From NCBI GenBank assembly GCA_028290385.1, contig JAQGJZ010000340.1:1-8240 (forward strand): 8,240 nt of DNA, read 5' to 3'. A model generated the notes under the pieces. That model did no database searches. It saw only the letters and a list, made by a program, of their open reading frames with translations, and was not told the DNA's origin. The stretch comes from Enterovirga sp. GTDB taxonomy: Bacteria > Pseudomonadota > Alphaproteobacteria > Rhizobiales > Beijerinckiaceae. Made by a program: the position numbers and the translations under genes. Each line of letters starts with the position of its first letter. The stretch's first letter is position 1. Shown piece by piece: positions 1 to 5,989 of the stretch.

Positions 1-258
1 CTGGATTATTTCTGGACGGCGCTCAATGCCGGCCGTGCGCGCTCCAACCATGCGAACGGCGCCACATTCGAAACGGAATATTACGCCGGCGAGACCCAGC
101 ACGAGCGTTACGCCGCAGGCGATTTCAAGATCCACGACCTCGAGAACATCGGCGACACGGACCTGCTGTTTTCCACCGTCGAGTTCAAGGACAGCGCCAA
201 CGCGCCGCTGCCGATCCCCGATTCGGTGCGCCTGCCGCCCCGCAAGAAGGCGGCCTGA
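1..258 (+). CDS. Cupin-like protein, C-terminal part (5' end outside window)
   Basis: Frame 1 is open from the left edge for 85 codons to a TGA at 256-258, so the start is missing. The visible residues look like the second half of a small cupin beta-barrel: an acidic, glycine-rich strand region, then an E-N-I-G-D-T-D turn (about visible residues 50-56) and a final strand V-E-F-K, as in small cupins where E/H-N-x-G-D-x-D precedes a last V-E-x-K strand. The tail ends in P-P-R-K-K-A-A. The metal-binding His motifs of cupin motif 1 would lie upstream and cannot be checked, so neither metal content nor substrate can be stated. It converges on the acetyltransferase gene with only three bases between the stop codons. 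The cupin call rests on a partial sequence and is moderate. Confidence 0.6.
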   Translation: MDYFWTALNAGRARSNHANGATFETEYYAGETQHERYAAGDFKIHDLENIGDTDLLFSTVEFKDSANAPLPIPDSVRLPPRKKAA

Positions 259-261
259 GGC

Positions 262-792
262 TCAAGCGATTCGCTTGTAGTAATACGCGGTGTCGCACGG
301 CCTGCCGTCGGGCAGCAGCGCGTAGCCGGGCACGACGCCGACCCTGACCCAGCCGGAGCGCTCGTAAAGGCGCTCCGCATCCTGGCTGGCGGTGTCGAGC
401 ACGAGCAGGCTTTTGCCGCATGCGCGGGCCTGCTGCTCCGCGGCCCGCATCAAGGCGGCGCCTACGCCTCGCCGGCGTGCCGCGTGGCGTACCAGCATCT
501 TCGCCACATCCGCCCGGTGAGGCTGATTTTCGGGCTGGCCGGTGACGAGCTGAACCGTGCCGAGGATCTCGCCCGAGGCGGCATCCGCGGCGACCAGCAA
601 CACGCGCTCGCCCGCCGCCACGCCCCCCGCGACCCCGCGCCAGAACGCCTCCGCCTTCGCGCGCTCGAGCGGCGCCATGAAGCTGACGGAGGCGCCGGTC
701 TCGACGCAGTCGATCAGCACCTCCGACAGGGCGGAGATCGCCGCCTCCGCCTGCTCCGCATCGAGGCTCCGGATCACAACTCCGCCCGTCAC
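262..792 (-). CDS. GNAT-family N-acetyltransferase
   Basis: Predicted to transfer an acetyl group from acetyl-CoA to an amine; the acceptor is unknown. From the GTG at 792 the protein has 176 aa, typical of a single GNAT domain. The acetyl-CoA pyrophosphate loop is visible as R-R-R-G-V-G-A (about residues 106-112), preceded by the beta-4 strand V-A-K-M-L-V. Motif B follows as S-Q-D-A-E-R-L-Y-E-R-S-G-W (about 137-149), with the tyrosine often used as general acid. Start choice: the frame stays open to a TTG at 846, but no Shine-Dalgarno precedes it; GGGAG lies just before tandem GTGs at 795 and 792, and 792 gives the better spacing. GTG 777 is another option. It lies 84 bases downstream of the flavoprotein gene on the same strand and may be co-transcribed. 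The C-terminal Y-Y-K-R-I-A end is intact. Confidence 0.85.
   Translation of the reverse strand: MTGGVVIRSLDAEQAEAAISALSEVLIDCVETGASVSFMAPLERAKAEAFWRGVAGGVAAGERVLLVAADAASGEILGTVQLVTGQPENQPHRADVAKMLVRHAARRRGVGAALMRAAEQQARACGKSLLVLDTASQDAERLYERSGWVRVGVVPGYALLPDGRPCDTAYYYKRIA
263..277. terminator. Short hairpin at the convergent gene ends (weak terminator candidate)
   Basis: CAAGCG-att-CGCTTG forms a perfect 6-bp stem with a 3-base loop, five bases after the cupin stop and covering the last codons of the acetyltransferase on the other strand. No T-run follows on either side, so it is not a classic intrinsic terminator. It may only be chance within the coding end. Confidence 0.25.
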
Positions 793-876
793 CACCCACT
801 CCCGCTCTGCGCGGGGGAGTAAGCCGGCATCGCCCCAATTCGGCAACCGTGCCAGGGGAGGGCGGGCAAGGTTTAT

Positions 877-1827
877 CTACACGCCGCCGTCCGCCTCCTC
901 CTCCGTCGGCAGTTCGCAGCGGTTATGGATGTCGGTCGCGGCGATCGCAGCATGGCCCATGGCGACGACGATCTGGTCGAGGCCGCGGACCACGCCGCCC
1001 GCAGCATAGAGGCCGGCGATGCTCGTGCGGTTGTGGTCGTCCACCAGGAGCGCGCCGGTCTCGTCGCATTTGGCGCCGAGCTGGGTGGCGAGGCTCGATC
1101 GCGGCTTCAGGCCAAGGGCCGAATACAGCACCTCGAAGCGGTGCTCGGCGCCGCTTCCGGTCCGGATCGCCGTGATCCGGCTGCCCTCGACATCGAGGGC
1201 GCCGATCGGCTCGTGCACAACCTTGATGCCGTGCTCGGCAATGCGCCGTTGCTCGTCCGCGTCGAGGTCCATGCCCTGCCCGAGCGTGAGCAGTGTCACG
1301 TCGGACGAATAGGTGCGGGCCACGAACACCGCCTCGCCAAGGCCGTGGTCGCCGAAGCCGATGACCCCGATCTTCCGGCCGGCCGCCTCGTAGCCGTCGC
1401 AGATGGGGCAATATCGCACGAGTCCGCGCCGGACGGCGTCCGGAAGATCCGGGAGATCCGGCTCCACATCCGCCGCCCCCGTCGCGAGGAGAACCCGGCG
1501 CGCCCGGAGCTCCCGCCGGCCCGCCGGGCCCTCGATCTCCGCCTCAAACAGGCCGTCGGCCTTGCCGATGGCAGTCACCGCACCGTCGAGGACGGGGGCA
1601 TCGTACCGGGCGATATGGGCGCGCTGCCGGCCCAGGATGTCGGGTCCCGAAATCCCGTCCGCGAAGACGGGGATGTTGTGGCTGGTCGGGATCCAGGCGG
1701 CCCGGGGATCACCGCTATCCACGAGGACGAAGCGGCGGTTGAAGCGGGCGAGATACAGAGCCGCGGTCAGACCCGCCGGTCCGCCTCCGACGATCAGGCA
1801 GTCGAGCGTTGTCCCGTCTTCCGTCAC
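877..1827 (-). CDS. Thioredoxin-reductase-like FAD-dependent oxidoreductase
   Basis: A 316-aa class II pyridine-nucleotide disulfide oxidoreductase, the usual length for the TrxB family. Visible: N-terminal FAD Rossmann motif G-G-G-P-A-G (residues 14-19) closed by the acidic D37; the A-T-G strand motif (115-117); the redox-active C-P-I-C (140-143) followed by D-G-Y-E; and a second nucleotide-binding G-F-G-D-H-G (157-162). It likely oxidises NAD(P)H and reduces a disulfide partner, or acts as a ferredoxin/flavodoxin-type reductase; the partner is unknown. Two oddities: the H-R-R-x-x-x-R signature for NADPH in classical TrxB is absent after the second Rossmann strand, and the conserved G-D near the C-terminus that binds the FAD ribityl chain reads G-G (residue 278, codon 996-994). 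The GTG start at 1827 has GAGGAG about 11 bases upstream. It lies 112 bases after the small unknown gene, so it may have its own promoter or be read through from the hydroxylase operon. Confidence 0.88.
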   Translation of the reverse strand: MTEDGTTLDCLIVGGGPAGLTAALYLARFNRRFVLVDSGDPRAAWIPTSHNIPVFADGISGPDILGRQRAHIARYDAPVLDGAVTAIGKADGLFEAEIEGPAGRRELRARRVLLATGAADVEPDLPDLPDAVRRGLVRYCPICDGYEAAGRKIGVIGFGDHGLGEAVFVARTYSSDVTLLTLGQGMDLDADEQRRIAEHGIKVVHEPIGALDVEGSRITAIRTGSGAEHRFEVLYSALGLKPRSSLATQLGAKCDETGALLVDDHNRTSIAGLYAAGGVVRGLDQIVVAMGHAAIAATDIHNRCELPTEEEADGGV

Positions 1828-1866
1828 GTCGTCGCTGTCTCCTCAAAACCTGGGCACAACGCCAAA

Positions 1867-1925
1867 GGGCGGTGCTGGCGCCCAACACGGGCCGACCCGG
1901 CCGGGTTTCGTCCGCTGCCGGACGA
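1867..1925. repeat. Cluster of three inverted repeats in the gap before the flavoprotein gene
   Basis: Within the 112-base gap 1828-1939 there are three symmetrical elements: TCGTCCG-ctgc-CGGACGA (1908-1925, 7-bp stem), the perfect palindrome ACCCGGCCGGGT (1895-1906), and GGGCG-7 nt-CGCCC (1867-1883). Read leftward, the first stem-loop begins 15 bases after the stop of the small unknown gene. There is no U-tract, so this could be a Rho-dependent or attenuating structure, an operator for the flavoprotein gene, or ordinary GC-rich folding. Confidence 0.35.
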
Positions 1926-1939
1926 GCGCCGGTCTCCCG

Positions 1940-2245
1940 TCAGAGCAACTCGACCCTGTGGGCGCGGATCAACACCTTGTCCTGCCGGAACGCCGCCTCG
2001 AGCTGCGCGCGGTAGCGCAGCCACCAGTCCCGGTCGAGTTCGTCGACCATCACCTCGTAGACGACGACGTCGTCATGATGGCGCTCGCCGCCGTCGTCCC
2101 ACACGCCCTCGGCCGGCGCACGGGTAAAGGCCGTGAGCCCGCCGAAGCGGTTGGACAGCTCGTCCCGGACCGGGGCGAACTGCTCCGGTCCGAATGGCTC
2201 GCCCTCGTTGTCGTAGAGCGGAAGCAGAATTTCGACGAGGTGCAT
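1940..2245 (-). CDS. Conserved-looking small protein of unknown function (101 aa)
   Basis: I cannot assign a function. The 101-aa acidic protein starts with a hydrophobic strand (M-H-L-V-E-I-L-L-P-L), has a middle stretch F-G-G-L-T-A-F-T-R, then a second strand pair around D-D-V-V-V-Y-E-V-M-V, a W-W helix (D-R-D-W-W-L-R-Y), and a final strand K-V-L-I-R-A-H-R-V-E-L-L. This beta-alpha-beta-beta-alpha-beta pattern resembles a ferredoxin-like or dimeric alpha/beta-barrel fold; that is inference from the pattern, not a family match. There is no signal peptide or membrane segment and no cysteine. The ATG at 2245 lies nine bases past the stop of the molybdopterin subunit, so the two are almost certainly co-transcribed; no good Shine-Dalgarno is close to this ATG, which suggests coupling. 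The context suggests an accessory role to the hydroxylase. Confidence 0.75.
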   Translation of the reverse strand: MHLVEILLPLYDNEGEPFGPEQFAPVRDELSNRFGGLTAFTRAPAEGVWDDGGERHHDDVVVYEVMVDELDRDWWLRYRAQLEAAFRQDKVLIRAHRVELL

Positions 2246-2254
2246 CGGCCGATT

Positions 2255-4378
2255 CTAGCCAGCCTCCATGGCGGCTGCCATGACGCGGTCGCGGCTGAGC
2301 GGGAGATTGCGGACACGCACACCGAGCGCATGCGCGACGGCGTTGCCGATGGCAGCGGCCGTCGGGCCGAGCGCGACCTCGCCGATCCCGAGCGGAGGAT
2401 CGTTCGGGTCGCCGACCAGCTGGACCTCGACCTCCGGCACCTCCGGGAAACGCAGGATGGGGTAGACGTCCCAGGTCGCGGTCGCGACCCGCCCGTCTTC
2501 GAACCGAACCTGCTCCTTCGTGGCCCAGCTGACCGCCTGGATCGCACCGCCTTCGACCTGATTGATCGCCCCATCCGGGTTTATGACGAGGCCGGCATCC
2601 ACCGCTGCGAAGAGCCGCTTGACGCGGACCTCCTCATCGACCTCGACCTCCGCTACCACGGCCGCATAGGCAGCGTGGTTCTTGTAGCGGCTGAAGGCGA
2701 TGCCGCGCCCCGATCCCGTGCCGCCTTCGTCATCCGGGTTCCAGGCCGCCATCTCCGCCGCGCGCTCGATGACGCGCCGGGCGCGTGGGTCGCTCATGAT
2801 CGAGAGGCGGTACGCCACGGGGTCGCGGCCTGCGCGCTCCGCGATCTCGTCGATGGCGCTCTCGATCGCGAAGACGTTGCCGAGCGTGCCGAGGCCCCGC
2901 AGGGCCGAGGTGCGAATGGGCAGCCGCGGCACGAGCCGGTGGATGATCCGCTGCGGCGGCAGGTCGTAGAGCGCGAACGAGTTGCGGGTAGCGCCGCCGC
3001 CGCGCTCGTCCGGGAACTCTCTCCCTTCCGGCCGGGGCACGGGCGTGGCGAGCGCCTCGGCGGAGAGAAGGTGGATCTCGCCATGCGCTCCCGGGCGGCT
3101 GACATGGGTCGGGCTCGTGACACGCAGCGTCCAGTCGAGCACGCGACCGTCGGCATCGCACCCGGCCGCGATCTCGGTCACCATGGCGGCGCCGAACGGC
3201 GAGGATGAGAGCTCGTCCTCGCGCATCCACAGAACGCGGATCGGAGTGCCCGGCCTGCGCAAGGCGACGATGGCCGCGTCCATGGCGACGTCGTCGGCCC
3301 CGTTATGGCCGTAGCAGCCGGCACCTTGGGCATGGTGCACGGCGACGCTTCCCGGCGCGAGGCCGAGCGCCCGGGCAATGGAGCCGCCAAGCGGGCCGAC
3401 GCCCTGGCTGTGGCTCCACACATCGAGGCGTCCGTCCTTGAACAGCGCGAGCGCGCAGGAGGGCCCGATCGAGGCATGCGCCAGATAGGGGCGGGAGTAA
3501 CGTGCCTCAACCCGGAAGGCTGCGTCGGGCGCCGGGGCGTTGTCCGGCCCGATCTGGCGATCCTTCGTCGGCAGCGACAGCAGCCATTCGGCCTCGCTCT
3601 GCTCCGGCGCGAAGGGCTCCCCACCCGTCCATTCCAGGCGCAGCCAGGCGCGGCCGAGCGCTGCGGCACAGGCCGTCTCGTCAGGCGAAACGAAGGCGAC
3701 GAAGTCGCCGTCCCGAACGAACTCCACGCCTGGGCCGGCCAGCCGGCCGACGGCCTCGTCCGGGGTGGAAAGCTGCGCTCCGGTCCAGGGGCGGTGCACG
3801 ATGCGGGCGTGCAGCATGCCCGGCAGCACCATGTCGTGGATGAAGCCGCCGCCGAAGACCTTCACGGGCAGGTCGATTCGCTGCTCGCTGCGGCCGACCA
3901 CGCGAAAGTCGCTAGGGCGCTTGGTCGGGACGGATCCGGTCGCCTGGGCCGAAAGGTCGATCGTGCCGGCGAGCGACCAGTAATCGAGGCCGGTCGATGT
4001 TCCCGCGCGGGTGATTTCGCCGGCTTCGACGGCCAGTTCGGCCGCGTCGGTGCCGAGCTTTGCCGCGGCGCTCTCCAGCATACGCGCACGCACCTCGGCG
4101 CATACGAGCCGGACGGCGCCGCCACCGATCTCGACCGAAAGCGAGCCGGCCGTGAACGCCTCGGCCGGCGTCAGCTCGGTGTCGCCGGAAAGAAGCTTGA
4201 GCTGGGGTGGCTGGAGGTCGAGCTCCTCAGCCGCGATCTGGCGCAGCGCGGTCAGGATGCCCTGGCCGATCTCGACCTTTCCGGTCTTGAGGGTGACGGT
4301 GCGGTCCGGCTCGAAGGCGATCCATTGATCGAGCCGCGGATTGTCCACCAGGCTCTGCGGAAGCGTGTTGCGGATCAT
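2255..4378 (-). CDS. Xanthine dehydrogenase-family molybdopterin-binding subunit, IorB/NicB type
   Basis: The large catalytic subunit (707 aa) of a molybdenum hydroxylase, which inserts a water-derived oxygen at a carbon of an N-heteroaromatic or aldehyde. The G-Q-G motif typical of Moco-binding domains appears at the very N-terminus (V-E-I-G-Q-G, residues 35-40), whereas CoxL/XdhB proteins have it in the middle; this is the order seen in IorB-like proteins. Further Moco regions are S-Q-G-V-G-P-L-G-G (324-332) and G-A-G-C-Y-G-H-N-G-A-D-D (352-363). The catalytic glutamate is present in G-I-G-E (E667). No heme c motif (CxxCH) follows, so it lacks the cytochrome extension of nicotinate dehydrogenase NicB, and no Tat signal is seen. 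The ATG at 4378 has GGGAG about 8 bases upstream and overlaps the small-subunit stop by four bases (ATGA). The frame remains open to 4807 but that extension is antisense-like arginine-rich noise. The substrate is unknown. Confidence 0.9.
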   Translation of the reverse strand: MIRNTLPQSLVDNPRLDQWIAFEPDRTVTLKTGKVEIGQGILTALRQIAAEELDLQPPQLKLLSGDTELTPAEAFTAGSLSVEIGGGAVRLVCAEVRARMLESAAAKLGTDAAELAVEAGEITRAGTSTGLDYWSLAGTIDLSAQATGSVPTKRPSDFRVVGRSEQRIDLPVKVFGGGFIHDMVLPGMLHARIVHRPWTGAQLSTPDEAVGRLAGPGVEFVRDGDFVAFVSPDETACAAALGRAWLRLEWTGGEPFAPEQSEAEWLLSLPTKDRQIGPDNAPAPDAAFRVEARYSRPYLAHASIGPSCALALFKDGRLDVWSHSQGVGPLGGSIARALGLAPGSVAVHHAQGAGCYGHNGADDVAMDAAIVALRRPGTPIRVLWMREDELSSSPFGAAMVTEIAAGCDADGRVLDWTLRVTSPTHVSRPGAHGEIHLLSAEALATPVPRPEGREFPDERGGGATRNSFALYDLPPQRIIHRLVPRLPIRTSALRGLGTLGNVFAIESAIDEIAERAGRDPVAYRLSIMSDPRARRVIERAAEMAAWNPDDEGGTGSGRGIAFSRYKNHAAYAAVVAEVEVDEEVRVKRLFAAVDAGLVINPDGAINQVEGGAIQAVSWATKEQVRFEDGRVATATWDVYPILRFPEVPEVEVQLVGDPNDPPLGIGEVALGPTAAAIGNAVAHALGVRVRNLPLSRDRVMAAAMEAG

Positions 4379-4857
4379 GCGGCAGCTCCCTGGCGCAGCA
4401 TGGCGGCCGCGCGCTCGACGGCGTGGATCACCCGAAGGTGGACGCCGCAGCGGCAGAGATTCGGCTCGAGTGCGGCCTTGATCTCGTCGCGGCTGGGCGA
4501 GGTGGTCTTTGCGAGAAGGGCTGCGGCGGAGATCTGGATGCCGGACAGGCAATAGCCGCACTGCCCCGCCTGCTCCTCCAGCAGCGCCGTCTGAATCGGA
4601 TGCGGGGCCGCCTCGGTGCCGAGCCCCTCGACCGTGACGACTTCGCGCTCCCGCACAGCGGAAACCGGGAATGCGCAGGAATAGGTCGGAACGCCATCGA
4701 GCAGCACCAGGCAGGCACCGCAGCGCTCGTGTCCGCAGCCGAAGCGAGCAGCCTTCAGGTCGAGCTCGTTCCGAAGCACGGCAAGGAGAGGCGCATCGGG
4801 GTCGCACGATACCTCTCGCAAGGCTCCATTCACCTTCAGCCGTATCGCTGCATCCAT
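4375..4857 (-). CDS. [2Fe-2S] subunit of IorA/NicA-type molybdenum hydroxylase
   Basis: A 160-aa two-domain iron-sulfur subunit carrying electrons from the Moco site of its partner to an acceptor. The N-terminal plant-ferredoxin-type cluster uses C41, C46, C49 and C61 (C-G-H-E-R-C-G-A-C). The C-terminal four-helix domain has C100-G-Y-C103 and C135-R-C137, with C-R-C-G where CoxS-type proteins usually have C-R-C-T. The E-G-L-G-x-x-A-A-P-H-P linker and C-R-C-G-x-H ending resemble nicotinate dehydrogenase NicA and isoquinoline oxidoreductase IorA. No FAD subunit lies next to it on this strand, which fits enzymes of that group that pass electrons to a cytochrome or quinone. Start: the ATG at 4857 has GAGG about 8 bases upstream and gives the standard N-terminus; the ATG at 4920 adds 21 residues without domain meaning. 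It is the first gene of the leftward operon. Confidence 0.92.
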   Translation of the reverse strand: MDAAIRLKVNGALREVSCDPDAPLLAVLRNELDLKAARFGCGHERCGACLVLLDGVPTYSCAFPVSAVREREVVTVEGLGTEAAPHPIQTALLEEQAGQCGYCLSGIQISAAALLAKTTSPSRDEIKAALEPNLCRCGVHLRVIHAVERAAAMLRQGAAA

Positions 4858-4868
4858 CACCGACCTCG

Positions 4869-4884
4869 TTTCGCGAAATTTCGC
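4869..4884. promoter_or_regulatory. Overlapping perfect palindromes, candidate operator
   Basis: TTTCGCGAAA (4869-4878) and GCGAAATTTCGC (4873-4884) are both perfect palindromes and share six bases, giving a 16-base element. It sits 12 bases upstream of the leftward Fe-S subunit start and just before the TTGACC hexamer facing the rightward operon, where a dimeric regulator could affect both directions. The regulator family cannot be named from the site. Confidence 0.45.
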
Positions 4885-4892
4885 CGACCAGC

Positions 4893-4920
4893 TTGACCCC
4901 GCCGCGAGCTTATTTAACAT
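4893..4920 (+). promoter_or_regulatory. Candidate sigma70-type promoter for the rightward operon
   Basis: TTGACC (4893-4898, five of six to the -35 consensus) is followed after 16 bases by TAACAT (4915-4920, four of six to -10), within the only AT-rich stretch of the intergenic region. Transcription would begin near 4927, giving a leader of about 105 bases. The same AT stretch read leftward (TAAATA) could be the -10 for the divergent operon, but no clear -35 accompanies it. Confidence 0.4.
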
Positions 4921-4948
4921 CTGCTCAACAAGGGATACAGGCCTGACA

Positions 4949-4992
4949 GGGAGGAACGACGGATGATCGCGCTAGCGATCCTCGTCCCTCCT
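4949..4992 (+). promoter_or_regulatory. Imperfect long hairpin in the 5' leader of the rightward operon
   Basis: The arms are in three paired blocks: GATCGC/GCGATC (4965-4970 with 4975-4980, loop GCTA), GACG/CGTC (4958-4961 with 4983-4986) and GGAGG/CCTCC (4950-4954 with 4987-4991, plus a possible G-U closing pair). Small asymmetric bulges separate the blocks. The outer left block is the best Shine-Dalgarno sequence in the leader, so folding would hide it. This could be a regulatory leader or a binding site on DNA. Confidence 0.4.
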
Positions 4993-5067
4993 CGATGTTG
5001 TGACCGCCATCTCGGCGTAAGGGAAGGGACGCATGAATATCCAGGTCGGCAAAGCCGCCATCTATGA
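4963..5067 (+). CDS. Possible 34-codon leader ORF overlapping the hydrolase start
   Basis: An ATG at 4963 is preceded by AGGGAGGA with 8 bases between GGAGG and ATG, a better ribosome site than the one before the hydrolase gene. The frame encodes 34 residues beginning M-I-A-L-A-I-L-V-P-P-R-C-C-D and stops with TGA at 5065-5067, 35 bases inside the hydrolase gene in another frame. The product matches no family I know. It might be a regulatory leader peptide, a real small protein, or a chance ORF; its Shine-Dalgarno also forms one arm of the hairpin at 4949-4992. Neither conservation nor expression can be judged from the sequence. Confidence 0.25.
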   Translation: MIALAILVPPRCCDRHLGVREGTHEYPGRQSRHL

Positions 5068-5989
5068 GGCAGCCGAAAAGCTCAAGAACTGGGGTCGGTG
5101 GGGCGCGGACGATCGCATCGGCACGCTCAACCACATCACGCCTGAGCTGATCGCCGAAGCCGCGAAGCTCGTGCGCTCCGGCCGCGTGTTCGCGATGGGC
5201 ATTCCGCTGGACAACAAGGGGCCGCAGAGCGGCCTGTTCGGCGGTCGGTGGAACCCGATCCACACCATGCTGGCCACCGGCACCGACGCGGTCGCCGGCC
5301 GCTTCGACAAGACCAACAAGCTTCGCTTCGCCGACGACGCGCTCAACATGCCCGTCCAGGCTGCGACGCACTGGGATTCGCTCGGCCACATCTTCCTCGA
5401 CGACAAGATGTACAACGACCTCGACGCCAAGCTCGTCGATGGCGGCGGTGTCCAGGAGCTGGGGATCGAGCACACCCGGGCCAAGATGGTCGGCCGCGGC
5501 GTGCTCCTCGATGTGGCCCGTTACAAGGGCGTGCCGTGGCTCGAGGACGGCTACGGAATCTCGAACGACGACCTGGACGCGACCGCGAAGGCGCAGGGCG
5601 TGGAAGTCCGCAAGGGCGACTTCGTCATCGTGCGGACGGGGCAGATGGAGCGCTGCCTCAGCGAGGGCAAGTGGGGCTCCTATGCCGGCGGCGACGCCCC
5701 GGGCGTCAAGTTCGAGAACGCCTACTGGTCACATGCCAAGGAAATCGCGGCGATCTGCTCCGATACCTGGGGTGTCGAGGTGCGTCCGAACGAGACGACC
5801 GAGGTTCAGCAGCCCTGGCACTGGGTGGTGATCCCGGCGATCGGCCTGACCATGGGCGAGATGTTCTACGTGAAGGAACTGGCTGAGGCCTGCGCCGAGG
5901 ACGGCGTGTACGAGTTCTTCTTCACGGGACCGCCGCTCGTGATCACGGGCGGTACGGGCTCGCCGATCAACCCGCTCGCCATCAAATGA
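5033..5989 (+). CDS. Cyclase-family metal-dependent hydrolase (kynurenine formamidase/isatin hydrolase superfamily)
   Basis: A 318-aa protein, longer than the roughly 210-260 aa of kynurenine formamidase or isatin hydrolase. Superfamily members hydrolyse amide, lactam or formamide bonds using a divalent metal. The core motif is T-H-W-D-S-L-G-H, giving H113, D115 and H119 with the H-x-D-x3-H spacing of KynB H54/D56/H60. The upstream ligand position (H50 in KynB) is Q109. The C-terminal motif H263...G271...M274-G-E276 matches H-x-x-L-L-x3-G-x2-I-x-E and would supply further ligands. The N-terminal N-W-G-R-W-G-A-D-D-R-I-G-T-L-N is typical of the longer subgroup. No signal peptide is seen; it should be cytoplasmic. 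The ATG at 5033 has GGGAAGGG close upstream. Its stop overlaps the FAD-subunit start (ATGA), placing it as first gene of the molybdenum hydroxylase operon. A likely role is opening or hydrolysing the hydroxylated product, but this is inference; the substrate is unknown. Confidence 0.88.
   Translation: MNIQVGKAAIYEAAEKLKNWGRWGADDRIGTLNHITPELIAEAAKLVRSGRVFAMGIPLDNKGPQSGLFGGRWNPIHTMLATGTDAVAGRFDKTNKLRFADDALNMPVQAATHWDSLGHIFLDDKMYNDLDAKLVDGGGVQELGIEHTRAKMVGRGVLLDVARYKGVPWLEDGYGISNDDLDATAKAQGVEVRKGDFVIVRTGQMERCLSEGKWGSYAGGDAPGVKFENAYWSHAKEIAAICSDTWGVEVRPNETTEVQQPWHWVVIPAIGLTMGEMFYVKELAEACAEDGVYEFFFTGPPLVITGGTGSPINPLAIK

Noticed and set aside
185..838. 217-codon leftward frame overlapping the acetyltransferase
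   Set aside because: Arg/Gly-rich shadow in another frame; the GNAT frame has the acetyl-CoA loop and proper strand pattern.
925..2127. 400-codon plus-strand open frame opposite the flavoprotein gene
   Set aside because: Antisense shadow of a well-supported flavoprotein with all its motifs; low-complexity Arg/Ala/Asp-rich translation with no domain pattern.
1403..3208. 601-codon plus-strand open frame opposite several leftward genes
   Set aside because: It crosses the ends of three real genes and the gap between them, and reads as arginine/proline-rich noise expected in GC-rich DNA.
3305..4555. 416-codon plus-strand open frame
   Set aside because: Antisense to the Moco and Fe-S subunit genes; no recognisable domain and no ribosome site.
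4379..4807. N-terminal extension of the IorB-like frame up to 4807
   Set aside because: It lies out of frame over the Fe-S subunit gene, is Arg/Ser-rich noise, and the ATG at 4378 with GGGAG upstream and an ATGA overlap gives the normal N-terminus.
4858..4920. Upstream ATG at 4920 as start of the left Fe-S subunit
   Set aside because: It adds 21 residues of no domain value and covers the palindromes and AT-rich promoter candidate; the ATG at 4857 has GAGG correctly spaced.
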